From: an uncultured Campylobacter sp.
GTDB lineage: Bacteria > Campylobacterota > Campylobacteria > Campylobacterales > Campylobacteraceae
Length of the DNA: 50,939 nucleotides
NCBI RefSeq assembly: GCF_938017775.1
Contig: NZ_CALIIU010000075.1
Span: 1-50,939 of the forward strand
Direction of reading: 5' to 3'
Under the pieces are notes generated by a model. It was not told the DNA's origin. It saw only the letters and a program-made list of their open reading frames with translations, and made no database searches. This document shows, piece after piece, positions 8,041 to 17,400 of the stretch (within the stretch, counting starts at the first letter, position 1; each line of letters starts with the position of its first letter). Made by a program: the position numbers and the translations under genes.

Positions 8041-11000
8041 TTAAGCATTCTCGCTCGCGACGCCCGCAGAGATAACCTCATCGCCGAAATCGGCATTCGC
8101 AAGCCGCTTGAGCTGGCGGTAACGTCTCATCGCATCAGCTTTGTTTGCCTCATAAAGCTTGCCCGCGTGCTCAGGATCGATCTTTTTAAGCGCGTTGTAG
8201 CGCACCTCGTTTAGCAAAAATTCCTCATAAAGGCTCCAATCCGGCTCTTTGGATGAAATTTTAAGCGGATTTTTGCCCTCCGCCGCAAGCCGCGGATCGA
8301 AGGTGTAGGTCGGCCAATAGCCGCATTTGCTCGCAAGCTCGGCTTGATCGCCGGAGCTGCCCATGCCGCCTTTGATACCGTGCGCGATACACGGCGAATA
8401 CGCGATGATGAGACTAGGTCCTGGGTAAGCCTCCGCCGCCATGATCGCTTTTAGCGTCGCAGCTTGGTTTGCGTTGGAATTTACCTGCGCGACGAAGATG
8501 TTGCCGTAGGTCATCGCGATCTGGCCGAGGTCTTTTTTCTGAACGCGCTTGCCACCTGCAGTAAACTGCGCGATCGAGCCGCGGCGGCTAGCTTTGGAGC
8601 TCTGTCCGCCCGTGTTTGAATAAACCTCCGTATCCAGCACCAGCACGTTTACGTCCTCGCCGGTAGCTAGCACGTGATCGAGCCCGCCGTAGCCGATGTC
8701 GTAAGCCCAGCCGTCGCCGCCGATGATCCACTGCGATTTTTTGTTTAGATACTGCTTCAGCTCTAAAATTTCACGAACTCCGGGCGCGTCCAAATTTTGT
8801 TCTAGTAGCGGCACCAGCCTATCTCTAATCTGAGCGGATTTTAGCGTATCGTTTCTGTTTTCGATCCAGTCGTGATAAAGCGCCTTTAGCGCGTTTGGCA
8901 CGCTTGAGAGCGAGCCGAGCATCAGATCCTCGATCTTATGGCGCAGCGTCTCGCTTGCGATCTTCATTCCCAGCCCGAACTCGGCGTTGTCCTCAAAAAG
9001 CGAGTTCGCCCACGCGACGCCGCGGCCGTTCTCGTCCTTGCGGTACGGCATCGAAGGCGCTGATCCGCCGTAGATCGAGCTACAGCCCGTGGCGTTGGCT
9101 ACGATCATATGATCGCCGAAAAGTCGCGTGATCAGCGTGATATACGGCGTCTCACCGCAGCCTGGGCATGCGCCATGAAATTCAAAATACGGGCGGGCAA
9201 AGCCCATGCCCTTGACGCTTGATCTGTCCATCAAATCATCTTTGTATCTTACGTGCTCGAATAAAAAGTCTGCGCTTTCTTGCTCGCCCTTTGCGAGTTC
9301 TTCTTCAAGCGGCACCATGACGAGCGATTTTTCCTTGCTCGGGCAGTTTTCGGCGCAGAGCGCGCAGCCCGTGCAATCTAGCGGGCTTACTTGGATCTTG
9401 TATTTTAGCCCCTTTAGCTCCTTGCCCTTAGCTTCTAGCAGGTGCTCTTTTAAATTTAAAGGCGCGGCGGCCTCGTCCTTTTCATCTAGCAAAAACGCTC
9501 TGATTACTGCATGCGGGCAGACGAAGGCGCACTGGTTGCACTGGATGCAGTTTTGCTCGATCCATTTAGGTACCGTGATGCCCACGCCGCGTTTTTCAAA
9601 TCGCGTCGTGCCCGCGTCAAACCCGCCGTCCTCGTGCCCTAAAAACGCCGACACCGGCAAGCTATCACCGCGCGCTGCGTTCATCGGCTTTACGATCTTT
9701 TCTATAAAATCGTCGCCTCTGTATTTATCGTCCGCGCCCGCTGGGTCGTCCTTTAAATTTGCCCACGCGGGATCGATCGCTACCTGCACTAAGGCGTCCG
9801 CGCCCCTATCGATCGCGTCGCAGTTCATCGCCACGACCGCTTCGCCCTTTTTAGCGTAAGTTTTCTTGGCGTATTCCTTCATATAGCTCTGCGCCTGCTC
9901 GAACGGGATGATGCCGCTGAGCTTGAAAAACGCCGATTGCATGATCGTATTAGTGCGGCCTCCGAGCCCTATATCGCGTGCTAGCTTGGTGGCGTTTAGG
10001 ATATAAAATTTTACCCGCCTGGCAGCTAGAATTTTTTTGACCTTATTCGGAAGCTTTGCCGCCGTCTGCTCGGCATCCCAGATGGAATTTAAAAGAAAGG
10101 TCCCTCCTTCGCGGATGCCCCCGATGACGTCGTAGATGTCCAGATACGCAGCGACCGAGCAGGCGACGAAATGCGGATTTGAGACGAGATAGGTCGAGCG
10201 GATTGGTCTTTTGCCGAAGCGCAGGTGCGAGCGCGTGTAGCCGCCCGATTTTTTGCTATCGTAGGCGAAATACGCCTGCGCATAAAGATCTGTTTTATCA
10301 CCGATGATTTTTACGGAATTTTTATTCGCACCCACGGTGCCGTCTGCGCCCAGGCCGTAAAATAAGCACTCGGTCTCATCCTCGTAGCCGAGCGAAATTT
10401 TATCTCCCACGGGTAGGGATAGATGAGTCACGTCGTCGTCGATGCCGATCGTAAAGCCGTTTCTAGGCTCGTCCGCCTTTAAATTTTCATACACGGCGAT
10501 TAGCTGCGCTGGATCAACGTCTTTAGAGCTTAGCCCATACCTGCCGCCCACGATGAGCGGAGCGTCCTCGCGTCCGTAAAACGCGGCTTTTATGTCCAGA
10601 TACAGCGGCTCGCCGAGGCTGCCCGGCTCCTTCGTGCGATCGAGTACGGCGATTTTACGCACGCTTTTAGGCATCGCAGCGAAGAGATATTTGAGGCTAA
10701 AAGGCCTGTAGAGATGCACTTTTAGCACGCCCACTTTCTCGCCCTTCGCGTTTAGATGATCGACCACTTCTTCGAGCGCTTGATTGACCGAGCCCATCGC
10801 GACGATCACGCGCTGCGGCTCGCTAGCGCCGTAATAGACGAAAGGCGCGTACGACCGCCCCGTGATCTTTGAAATTTCGCTCATATATTCCGCGACGATG
10901 TCCGGAAGCGCGTCGTAAAATTTATTAACTAGCTCGCGCGTCTGAAAATACACGTCGTCGTTTTGCGCCGTGCCGCGAGTTTTAGGATGCTCGGAGTTTA

Positions 11001-11622
11001 GCGCACCCTCTCTAAATTTACGCACGGCCTCGCGATCGAGCAAGCGATCAAACTCGGCATAGTCCATCACCTCGATCTTTTGAATTTCATGGCTCGTGCG
11101 AAATCCGTCGAAAAAGTGCAAAAACGGCACTCGCCCCTTAATAGCCGCAAGATGCGCGATGCCGCCTAGATCCATCACCTCCTGCACGCTGTCGCTTGCG
11201 AGCATCGCAAAGCCGCTTTGGCGACAGGCATAGACGTCTTGGTGATCGCCGAAAATGGAGAGCGCTTGCGCCGCAAGCGCACGCGCCGCGACGTGAATGA
11301 CGCCCGGAAGCATCTGGCCCGCGATCTTGTACATATTTGGGATTTTTAGCAAAAGCCCCTGCGATGCGGTGTACGTCGTCGTAAGCGCGCCCGCTTGTAA
11401 GGATCCGTGCACGGTACCCGCCGCGCCGCCTTCGCTTTGCATCTCGACTACTTTAACGGGCATGCCGAAGAGGTTCTTTTTGCCCTGCGACGCCCAAATA
11501 TCGGTGTAATCCGCCATAGGCGAGCTAGGCGTGATCGGATAGATGCCCGCGACCTCGGTGAAGGCGTATGAGACGTAAGCCGCCGCCTCGTTTCCGTCCA
11601 TAGTTTTCATAACTTTTGCCAT
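8041..11622 (-). CDS. nifJ: Pyruvate:flavodoxin/ferredoxin oxidoreductase, single-chain
   Basis: This protein oxidises pyruvate with CoA to acetyl-CoA and CO2, passing electrons to flavodoxin or ferredoxin. It has about 1193 residues, the usual length for the homodimeric single-chain enzyme. In order it holds the pyruvate-binding domain I (EGGAAGTVHGSLQAGAL region), the CoA domain, a two-cluster ferredoxin domain (CIQCNQC at C692 onward and CTGCALC at C750 onward) and a C-terminal TPP domain with ACPGCGETP and ATGCSSIYGG. I choose the ATG at 11622 over the one 24 bp upstream because it has AAAGGA eight bases before it and starts MAKVMKTMDGNEAA, as in homologues. The flavodoxin gene nearby is its likely partner. 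It appears intact. Confidence 0.97.
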   Translation of the reverse strand: MAKVMKTMDGNEAAAYVSYAFTEVAGIYPITPSSPMADYTDIWASQGKKNLFGMPVKVVEMQSEGGAAGTVHGSLQAGALTTTYTASQGLLLKIPNMYKIAGQMLPGVIHVAARALAAQALSIFGDHQDVYACRQSGFAMLASDSVQEVMDLGGIAHLAAIKGRVPFLHFFDGFRTSHEIQKIEVMDYAEFDRLLDREAVRKFREGALNSEHPKTRGTAQNDDVYFQTRELVNKFYDALPDIVAEYMSEISKITGRSYAPFVYYGASEPQRVIVAMGSVNQALEEVVDHLNAKGEKVGVLKVHLYRPFSLKYLFAAMPKSVRKIAVLDRTKEPGSLGEPLYLDIKAAFYGREDAPLIVGGRYGLSSKDVDPAQLIAVYENLKADEPRNGFTIGIDDDVTHLSLPVGDKISLGYEDETECLFYGLGADGTVGANKNSVKIIGDKTDLYAQAYFAYDSKKSGGYTRSHLRFGKRPIRSTYLVSNPHFVACSVAAYLDIYDVIGGIREGGTFLLNSIWDAEQTAAKLPNKVKKILAARRVKFYILNATKLARDIGLGGRTNTIMQSAFFKLSGIIPFEQAQSYMKEYAKKTYAKKGEAVVAMNCDAIDRGADALVQVAIDPAWANLKDDPAGADDKYRGDDFIEKIVKPMNAARGDSLPVSAFLGHEDGGFDAGTTRFEKRGVGITVPKWIEQNCIQCNQCAFVCPHAVIRAFLLDEKDEAAAPLNLKEHLLEAKGKELKGLKYKIQVSPLDCTGCALCAENCPSKEKSLVMVPLEEELAKGEQESADFLFEHVRYKDDLMDRSSVKGMGFARPYFEFHGACPGCGETPYITLITRLFGDHMIVANATGCSSIYGGSAPSMPYRKDENGRGVAWANSLFEDNAEFGLGMKIASETLRHKIEDLMLGSLSSVPNALKALYHDWIENRNDTLKSAQIRDRLVPLLEQNLDAPGVREILELKQYLNKKSQWIIGGDGWAYDIGYGGLDHVLATGEDVNVLVLDTEVYSNTGGQSSKASRRGSIAQFTAGGKRVQKKDLGQIAMTYGNIFVAQVNSNANQAATLKAIMAAEAYPGPSLIIAYSPCIAHGIKGGMGSSGDQAELASKCGYWPTYTFDPRLAAEGKNPLKISSKEPDWSLYEEFLLNEVRYNALKKIDPEHAGKLYEANKADAMRRYRQLKRLANADFGDEVISAGVASENA

Positions 11623-12409
11623 TTTTCGTTCCTTTGGAATTATCAAATTTCACTAATTTTACATATTTATTGCTTAAAAATTTAAATGCTTCGCAAACCG
11701 AATAAAATTCTAAAGCTTTATCACAGCAGGCGGGCTACAAGCGCGATCTGCTGGCAGTTTTAGACGAGCATTGCGGACGATTTGAGACGGGCTCTTTCGC
11801 CGCTTTGAAAATAAAATTTTGCGCACTTTAAGCGCAGATCGCGAGCAATGGGTAGAGATTAAATGCAAATTTAGCCGTCTGACTCGAAATTCCAACCTAA
11901 ATATCAAATGACGGGAATGCGCGAAAATTAAGAAATTTAAAAATGCACGTACCACAAAATGGGGCAAGTCTCATATCGTTAACAAGACCGGGGTGATAAA
12001 ATTTAGCCACTACAAAATCTCAACCGCTATACGCATCCAAACTCGACGTAGCGAAATTTTGTTTATGACTTGCTATATCGCGGTACATAAAATTTCAGCG
12101 CATTCTGCTAAATATAAGAAATTTTATTGCCACCTGCCGAGCGCAGCGCAAATTTCATTTTAAATTTTCATTGATTGATCGCTATGTGAATTTTGCCCCA
12201 TGCAACTTTGCGTTTTGAGCGCAAATTCTATTTCCGCAAGCTGCGAGGAGGATAAATTTAGCTATAATCCTCCGCTTAGAATTTAGCGCGGCACGTATAT
12301 ACGGCACGGAATTTAAAATTTTAAAATTCCAAGCAGAACTCGAAAAGCTGAAAACCGCTAAATGCGCTAAATTTAAATTCTAAATTTAAAAGCTGGAAAG
12401 AGAAAGCCG
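11623..12409. other. Intergenic region (787 bp) between divergent nifJ and sotB
   Basis: I see no supportable gene. A minus-strand open frame at 11710-11967 is basic, lacks a ribosome site and has no recognisable motif. The region should contain the nifJ promoter close to 11640-11690, which is very AT-rich, and carries a clear plus-strand -10 at 12263. The leader after it (12275-12409) includes a CGGCACGTATATACGGCAC partial palindrome and AATTTAAAATTTT tracts. Confidence 0.5.
12263..12268 (+). promoter_or_regulatory. -10 box for the SotB-like transporter gene
   Basis: A perfect TATAAT sits in GATAAATTTAGCTATAATCC. If used, the transcript has an untranslated leader of about 135 bases before the start at 12410. 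Confidence 0.5.
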
Positions 12410-13573
12410 ATGAACGTCCATAAAATCGCTTACACGAGAGTTATCGCGCTGGCGTTTGCCGCCTTTATTTTTAACACGACGGAATTTATCCCCGTGGCTC
12501 TGCTAAGCGACATCGCGGCGGATTTTAGCATGGACGTTACAAGTACGGGGCTAATCATCACGATCTATGCGTGGGCGGTGAGTATCCTTTCGCTGCCGCT
12601 GATGCTGCTTACATCGAGGCTCGAGCGCAAGAGGCTGCTTTTGCGGCTTTTCGTACTATTTACGCTAAGCCACGTCTTGGCGGCGGTAGCGTGGAATTTT
12701 GCCGTTTTGGTAATCGCGCGACTCGGTATCGCGATTTCGCACGCGATCTTTTGGTCGATCACCTCATCGCTCGTCGTGCGCCTAGCGCCGATAAACAAAG
12801 ACTCTCAGGCCATCGGCATGCTGGCTTTGGGCACCTCGCTAGCCATGGTTTTGGGACTTCCTTTGGGGCGCGTGGTCGGCGAGCTTTTCGGCTGGAGAAT
12901 TACGTTTTTTGCGATCGGCGCGCTTGCGGCGGCGGAGGCGCTGTTTCTTTGGAAAATTTTACCGTTTTTGCCAAGCCGCCGCGCGGGCTCTCTTGCGAGC
13001 TTGCCGATGCTAGCAAGACGCCCTATGCTGCTTTCTTTGTATCTGCTGACGCTTTTGATCGTAGGCGCGCATTTTACGACCTACAGCTACGTCGAGCCCT
13101 TCGTGGCGAAATTTAACCCTGCAGGCGATCACTTCGTAACCTACGTCCTGCTTGCGTTCGGTGCTTCTGGTATCGCTGCGAGCGTGCTTTTTTCGAAGCT
13201 TTACCGCTCATTTCCGAACGCATTTTTGATCTGCTCGATTTTATTTATATTGGCATCGGTGCTGACGCTAAAAGTTTTTGCCGCAAATAACGTAGCGCTG
13301 CTGCTCGCGGCTTTCGTCTGGGGAGTGGGGATTTTCGGCTTCGGACTCTGCTTGCAGATTAGGGTTTTGGCGCTAGCTCCCGACGCTACCGACGTCGCGA
13401 TATCGATCTATTCGGCGATCTATAACGTAGGCATCGGCGGAGGAGCACTTTTGGGGCATCAGATCGCAACGAGATTCGGGCTTGAATACATAGGCGAGGC
13501 GGGCGCGATACTGGGCGCACTGGGACTTGTAAGCTACCTCTACGCAAGCGTGAAATTCGCAGCGAAAAAATAG
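12410..13573 (+). CDS. sotB: MFS efflux transporter, SotB/YdeA-like
   Basis: The protein has 387 residues and about 12 hydrophobic helices, the usual length for a major facilitator drug:H+ antiporter of the 12-helix class. It opens with FIFNTTEFIPVALL, characteristic of the SotB/AraJ group (sugar and arabinose efflux in E. coli), and keeps the loop-2 stretch TSRLERKR and the helix-5 G-L-P-L-G-R-V-V-G motif of antiporters. It probably exports a sugar, metabolite or drug; the substrate cannot be inferred here. GGAAAGAG precedes the ATG by nine bases. It is a lone gene with no regulator beside it, so a local control gene is not evident. Confidence 0.85.
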   Translation: MNVHKIAYTRVIALAFAAFIFNTTEFIPVALLSDIAADFSMDVTSTGLIITIYAWAVSILSLPLMLLTSRLERKRLLLRLFVLFTLSHVLAAVAWNFAVLVIARLGIAISHAIFWSITSSLVVRLAPINKDSQAIGMLALGTSLAMVLGLPLGRVVGELFGWRITFFAIGALAAAEALFLWKILPFLPSRRAGSLASLPMLARRPMLLSLYLLTLLIVGAHFTTYSYVEPFVAKFNPAGDHFVTYVLLAFGASGIAASVLFSKLYRSFPNAFLICSILFILASVLTLKVFAANNVALLLAAFVWGVGIFGFGLCLQIRVLALAPDATDVAISIYSAIYNVGIGGGALLGHQIATRFGLEYIGEAGAILGALGLVSYLYASVKFAAKK

Positions 13574-13874
13574 CGCGTAGGTTAAATTTATGAAAGAGCT
13601 TCGGAGAGATTAGTACGCTTTTATATGGTGCTTTAAAACAGCGGCTTTGCGGGATAAATTTTTAAAATTTATCCACGCGATTAGCTAAATTTTGCAGATA
13701 AAATTTAATCTCGCGCCTAGCCCCGCCGGCTGTTTTATTAATCGATTACGCCCGCGCCATCCGTCCAAAGCACTTTAAATTTGCCCCCTCGTTATAGCGC
13801 TAAATTTTAAAATTTAGCGGCAAGGCACAAAAATTTAAGTCGCAGAATTTAAAGCGCAAGCCGCCAAATTTTAA
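13574..13874. other. Intergenic region with two AT-core palindromes
   Basis: Between the convergent sotB and ttdB there is no gene. Two palindromes stand out: GGATAAATTTT and its mirror with one central T at 13652-13674, and a perfect 22-base palindrome with arms CGCTAAATTTT at 13798-13819. Either could fold as a bidirectional terminator for the converging transcripts. Confidence 0.5.
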
Positions 13875-14486
13875 CTACTTTATAAACCCGACCTGTGGTA
13901 AAATTTCAGCCAGCGCCGCGTCCTTTTTCTCGTTAAATTTGACCTTGTTCTGCTCGAAAAGATTATTTCCGTGCGCGTCGATCGAGACGATGAGCGGGCC
14001 AAACTCCTTTACGCGGCACTTCCACAGCGTCTCGGGCATCCCAAGCTCCGTCCAGTCGGCACTCTCGATCTGCTCGACCTGCGTCGCAGCCACCACCGCG
14101 CAGCCCGCCGGAAATACGCAGTGTATCGCGCCAAACTCCTTGCAGCCGCTCATCGTGCCCTCGCCCATGCCGCCTTTGCCTACGATCAGGCGCACGCCCG
14201 TTTTGGCGATAAATTCTCGCTCAAATTTCTCCATCCGCATGCTCGTAGTCGGCCCCACCGAGACCATCTCAAAGCTTTGTTCGCCCGTTTTTCTGATGAT
14301 CGGCCCCGCATGCAGGATCGCGCCGCCTCTGATATCAAGCGGCAGCTCGCGACCCTCCTGCACGACGCGTCTGTGCGGCACGTCGCGGCAGGTGACGATG
14401 TGTCCGCTGAGGTAGATCACGTCGCCGATCTTGATATCCGCCAGATCCTCGGCGCCGATCGGCGTGGTTAAAATTTTCTTACTCAT
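13875..14486 (-). CDS. ttdB: Class I fumarase / L(+)-tartrate dehydratase beta subunit
   Basis: The 203-residue protein closely follows E. coli TtdB as I remember it: I-L-T-T-P-I near the start, GDVIYLSG, VTCRDVPHRR, HAGPIIRK, VSVGPTTSMRM, VGKGGMG, PAGCAVVAATQVE, WTELGMPE and VKEFGPLIVSIDAHGNNL. This is the swivelling beta domain of the iron-sulphur hydro-lyases that dehydrate L-tartrate to oxaloacetate or malate to fumarate. Two-subunit fumarases share the same fold, so the substrate is not settled by sequence alone. Its ATG overlaps the alpha-subunit stop by four bases (ATGA), so the subunits are translationally coupled. The beta gene itself is intact. Confidence 0.88.
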   Translation of the reverse strand: MSKKILTTPIGAEDLADIKIGDVIYLSGHIVTCRDVPHRRVVQEGRELPLDIRGGAILHAGPIIRKTGEQSFEMVSVGPTTSMRMEKFEREFIAKTGVRLIVGKGGMGEGTMSGCKEFGAIHCVFPAGCAVVAATQVEQIESADWTELGMPETLWKCRVKEFGPLIVSIDAHGNNLFEQNKVKFNEKKDAALAEILPQVGFIK

Positions 14487-15381
14487 AGCGCGAACTCCTT
14501 GTGCGTTTTTACGGCAAAGCTTAGCTGCTCGTCCCAGACGATGTGGCCTTTGCGGTGCGACCAGCAGCCTACGTTTACGGCGACGGCGATGACGCTTGGG
14601 TGGCGGGCGCAGTTTTCGATATGCATGCCCATGACCGAGCTTGCGCCGCTCATGCCTTGCGGGCCCAGGCCGATTTTATTTATGCCCTCTTCGAGCAGCT
14701 TTTCGGTTAGCGCGGCGCGGTCGTTTGGATTATGCGAGCCAAGAGGCCTCATCAGCGCTTTTTTAGATAGCAAGGACGCCACGTCGATCGAGGTGCCCAC
14801 GCCTACGTCCACTAGCAGCGGCGGACAGGCGTTTATGCCGTAGCTCGTCATTATATCCATGACGAATTTCACGACCCCTTCGTAGCCCATGCCGGGCATC
14901 AGCACGGTCGCCTTGCCGGGCAGGCTACAGCCGCCGCCCGCCATATAGGTGTGGATCTCGCACTCGCCGCTATCCGGCACGATCTCCCAAAATACGCTAG
15001 GCGTGCCCTTGCCGATGTTTTTGCCGGTGTTGTACTCATCAAAGGTCTCGACGCTGTTGTGGCGCAGCGGAGCCTCGCACGTCGCTCGCAGCACGGCCTC
15101 TCGCAGCAGCTCCTCAAGCTCGCCTATGAGCGGGAATTTGCGCCGCAGCGTACGAAAAACTGGATCACGCCCGTATCCTGGCAGGACGGACGGTCTAGTT
15201 TCTTTGCAAGGCGCTGGTTTTCAAACATCGTTTTGTAGATTTCTCTCGCCAGCGGCTGCGTTTCGCGCTCGGCGAGCTCGCTCAGCTTCGCCGTCACGTC
15301 GTCGGGCAGCACCTTACCCGTGTAGCCGACGAATTTCGCCATGACCTCGGTCATCTTTTGCACGGCTTTTTCTTTATCCAT
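14483..15381 (-). pseudogene. ttdA: Class I fumarase / L(+)-tartrate dehydratase alpha subunit, frameshifted
   Basis: Two consecutive frames encode one protein. The first (ATG at 15381, AAAGGAG upstream) runs from MDKEKAVQKM through DRPSCQDTGVIQFFVRCGA and is then lost at an AAA run (15137-15139), ending at 15124. The second frame carries on without a gap as FPLIGELEELL, APLRHNSVETFDEYNTGKN, YMAGGGCSLPG, GPQGMSGASSVMG and GCWSHRKGH. Adding one base restores about 299 residues with a lysine at the junction, the normal family length. Cluster cysteines (C-Q-D-T-G, G-G-G-C-S, G-C-W-S) are all present. It is therefore either a single-base deletion, a sequencing error in a homopolymer, or (less likely) recoding. 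The intact beta gene argues for an error or a very recent mutation. Confidence 0.85.
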
Positions 15382-15394
15382 CGCTTCTCCTTTG

Positions 15395-15832
15395 CTAAAT
15401 TTTACTTTCAAATTTTTCATAAATGCCCGCCAGGACGCAGCCCGCAGCGTAGCAGAGCAGGTCGGCAAAATCAAACGTCCCGCCGATCATTATCTTTAAA
15501 ATTTTATTTTCTATGCCTAAAATTTGCACCGCGCCAAAATACTGCGCTAGCTCCAAAGCCGCCGCAAACGCGAAAATTTTAAGCGGCAAATTTAAAGGCG
15601 GCACGCTAAAAATAGTCCGAGCCAAAGCGTAAAGCAAGATGACGGCCAAAACGTCGCCCGCGTAGTGGCGCACGAAGCCGCCTTTTACGCAGATCGCGAT
15701 GTAAATTTCGATCGCTAAAATCACGCCAGCCGCGGCTAAAAACGCTAGCCTAGTTCGCGTGCTTTGCCTCATTTGCGGCTTTTGCGCGAGCTTTGCGGCA
15801 CTTTTTTGCTCTCTTAAATTTTCCTCTCGCAA
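15395..15832 (-). CDS. DUF2809 family membrane protein
   Basis: The protein has 145 residues: a basic soluble N-terminus of about 28 residues, then four hydrophobic segments (roughly 30-46, 57-72, 84-98 and 117-135). The signature stretch H-Y-A-G-D-V-L-A-V, together with F-D-F-A-D-L-L-C-Y-A-A-G, fits DUF2809, a small membrane family without known function. The likely start is TTG at 15832, because AAAAGGAAAG lies just upstream; an internal ATG at residue 21 is an alternative. It sits between larB (52 bp) and ttdA (13 bp) on the same strand, so it is probably co-transcribed with them. A role in transport or membrane context for that pathway is speculation. Confidence 0.75.
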   Translation of the reverse strand: MREENLREQKSAAKLAQKPQMRQSTRTRLAFLAAAGVILAIEIYIAICVKGGFVRHYAGDVLAVILLYALARTIFSVPPLNLPLKIFAFAAALELAQYFGAVQILGIENKILKIMIGGTFDFADLLCYAAGCVLAGIYEKFESKI

Positions 15833-15884
15833 CGCTTTCCTTTTAAATTTGGCTTTTAATTTGACCAGCGCGGCGAACGTAAAT

Positions 15885-16631
15885 TTATAGATGATTTATC
15901 AGACTTGCGTTATATGCTGCGCCGAATCCGTTATCGATATTTACGACGCTAACGCCGTTTGCGCAGCTGTTTAGCATCGCTAGCAGCGCCGCCAGCCCGC
16001 CGAAACTCGCGCCGTATCCCACGCTGGTGGGCACCGCGATCACCGGCACGCTCACGAGGCCTGCGAGCACGCTAGCTAGCGCGCCCTCCATGCCGGCTAC
16101 TGCGATCACGACCTTTGCGCCGCGTATCTGCTCTAAATTTGCGATCAGCCTGTGTAGGCCCGCCACACCCGCGTCGCTAAATTTGCGCACGTCGTTGCCT
16201 AGAAATCTCGCCGTCTCGTACGCCTCCTCCACGACCGCGCCGTCTGCGGTGCCTGCAGATAATATCGCGATGTAGCTTTGCGTGAGCGCGGGCTCTTTAA
16301 ATTTGACGCTGATGATGCGGCCGCGAGCGTTAAACTCCGCCTGCGAAAACGTCTCGCGCAGCCGCTTGAAAACCCGCTCGTTCGTGCGCGTGATTAGGAT
16401 ATTTTGCCCTCTCGCGCCGATCGCACCAGCGATGCGTAAAATTTCATCATCCGTCTTGCCCTCGCCGTAGATCACCTCGCCCGCGCCGTTTCGCAGGGCG
16501 CGCTGAGTGTCGATCTTGGCGCAGCCCACGTCTTCGTAGGGGTAGTTTTTCAGGTATTTTAGCGCCTCCTGCTCGCTCACGCGGCCGCTTTTTATCCCAG
16601 CAAAAAGCTCTAAAATTTCATCCTCTCTCAT
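15885..16631 (-). CDS. larB: Nickel-pincer cofactor biosynthesis protein LarB (nicotinic acid adenine dinucleotide carboxylase)
   Basis: LarB carboxylates and hydrolyses nicotinate adenine dinucleotide at the start of pathway to the nickel-pincer nucleotide cofactor of lactate racemase. The 248-residue product shows the short N-terminal helical domain and the purE/AIR-carboxylase-like core: SAGTADGAVVEEAYETARFLG, GVAGLHRL, VVIAVAGMEGALASVLAGL and VIAVPTSVGYGASFGG. I place the start at the ATG at 16631, nine bases after AGAGG; an ATG three codons upstream has its AGAGG directly abutting and is less likely. It overlaps the larE end by 14 bp, so it is in the same operon. Confidence 0.93.
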   Translation of the reverse strand: MREDEILELFAGIKSGRVSEQEALKYLKNYPYEDVGCAKIDTQRALRNGAGEVIYGEGKTDDEILRIAGAIGARGQNILITRTNERVFKRLRETFSQAEFNARGRIISVKFKEPALTQSYIAILSAGTADGAVVEEAYETARFLGNDVRKFSDAGVAGLHRLIANLEQIRGAKVVIAVAGMEGALASVLAGLVSVPVIAVPTSVGYGASFGGLAALLAMLNSCANGVSVVNIDNGFGAAYNASLINHL

Positions 16632-17400
16632 GCAAAACATCCTCTCTAAGCCCCTTTAGATCGAGCGTCACCTCAGCAGCGCCAAGCGCTACGAGCTGCC
16701 TAACGATGCTCTTAAATTTAGCGTCGTTTAGGAAGCTTTGCATGCTAGAAAAGGGCATTTGCAGCTTTATATTTTTTTGGTCGCACCGCGCGCGGACATT
16801 TGCGTAGCCGCTTGCGATGAGTAGATTTTCCGCCGCTTCGATCAAATTTAGCTCGCCCTGATCGATCTCGCGTCCGTGAGGCAGGCGCGTTAGCAAGCAC
16901 GCGTAGCTCGGTTTTTCGGCGGTGGGTAAATTTAACTCGCGCGATAGCTCGCGGATTTCTGATTTGGTTAAATTTATCAGCGGCGAGAGCACGCCCAGCT
17001 CATCTTTTGCTTTGAGCCCCGGGCGGTATTCGCCCAGATCGTCTCGGTTCGTGCCGTCTGCGATGCGGCTAAAACCAAGCTCACGGGCGCGCTCGATTAG
17101 GCGCGAAAACACCGCCTTTTTACACAGATAGCAGCGGTTTTCTGGGTTGTCTTTGATCTCCTCCGCGACGCCAAGCTCTAAAATTTCGTGCCTGATGCCG
17201 TAAGCGCGGGCAAATTCCACGGCTTCGGCGATCTCGCGCGAGGACATGTAGGGCGATCTTATCGTTATGCCGATCGCTCGCGCACCCAGCGCGTCGTGCG
17301 CCGCACGCAGCAGCAGCGAGCTGTCCGCTCCGCCGCTAAATGCGACCGCAAGTTCGCCCAGCCAGCGCAGATCAGCCTTTAGTTTTTCTAGTTTCGTCAT
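16618..17400 (-). CDS. larE: ATP-dependent sacrificial sulphur transferase LarE
   Basis: LarE adenylates the pyridinium dicarboxylate mononucleotide and inserts sulphur; in the L. plantarum enzyme the sulphur comes from its own cysteine. The 260-residue protein has the PP-loop motif AVAFSGGADSSLLL (about residues 17-30) and the downstream YLCKKAVFSRL and DGTNRDDLGEYRPG signatures of the LarE group. The C-terminal region keeps A-C-L-L-T-R-L-P-H-G. Some LarE types use one sacrificial cysteine and others a three-cysteine cluster site; cysteines are visible at YLCKK, Y-A-C-L and R-A-R-C-D, so a cluster-type enzyme is possible, which is inference. It overlaps larC by 29 bp and larB by 14 bp. Confidence 0.93.
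   Translation of the reverse strand: MTKLEKLKADLRWLGELAVAFSGGADSSLLLRAAHDALGARAIGITIRSPYMSSREIAEAVEFARAYGIRHEILELGVAEEIKDNPENRCYLCKKAVFSRLIERARELGFSRIADGTNRDDLGEYRPGLKAKDELGVLSPLINLTKSEIRELSRELNLPTAEKPSYACLLTRLPHGREIDQGELNLIEAAENLLIASGYANVRARCDQKNIKLQMPFSSMQSFLNDAKFKSIVRQLVALGAAEVTLDLKGLREDVLHERG

Noticed and set aside
9206..9859. Long plus-strand open frame (217 codons) opposite the pyruvate oxidoreductase gene
   Set aside because: It is antisense to a highly conserved ferredoxin domain, is Ser/Pro-rich, and has no ribosome site; a shadow frame in GC-rich coding DNA.
11710..11967. 85-codon minus-strand frame in the nifJ-sotB gap
   Set aside because: Basic composition, no ribosome binding site, no recognisable domain; could not be supported as a gene.
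12571..13116. 181-codon frame inside the SotB-like gene
   Set aside because: Same strand, different frame; Arg/Ala-rich translation typical of an off-frame reading, no ribosome site.
13939..14471. Two plus-strand frames (158 and 166 codons) opposite ttdB
   Set aside because: They are antisense to a well-conserved gene, overlap each other in different frames and lack motifs.
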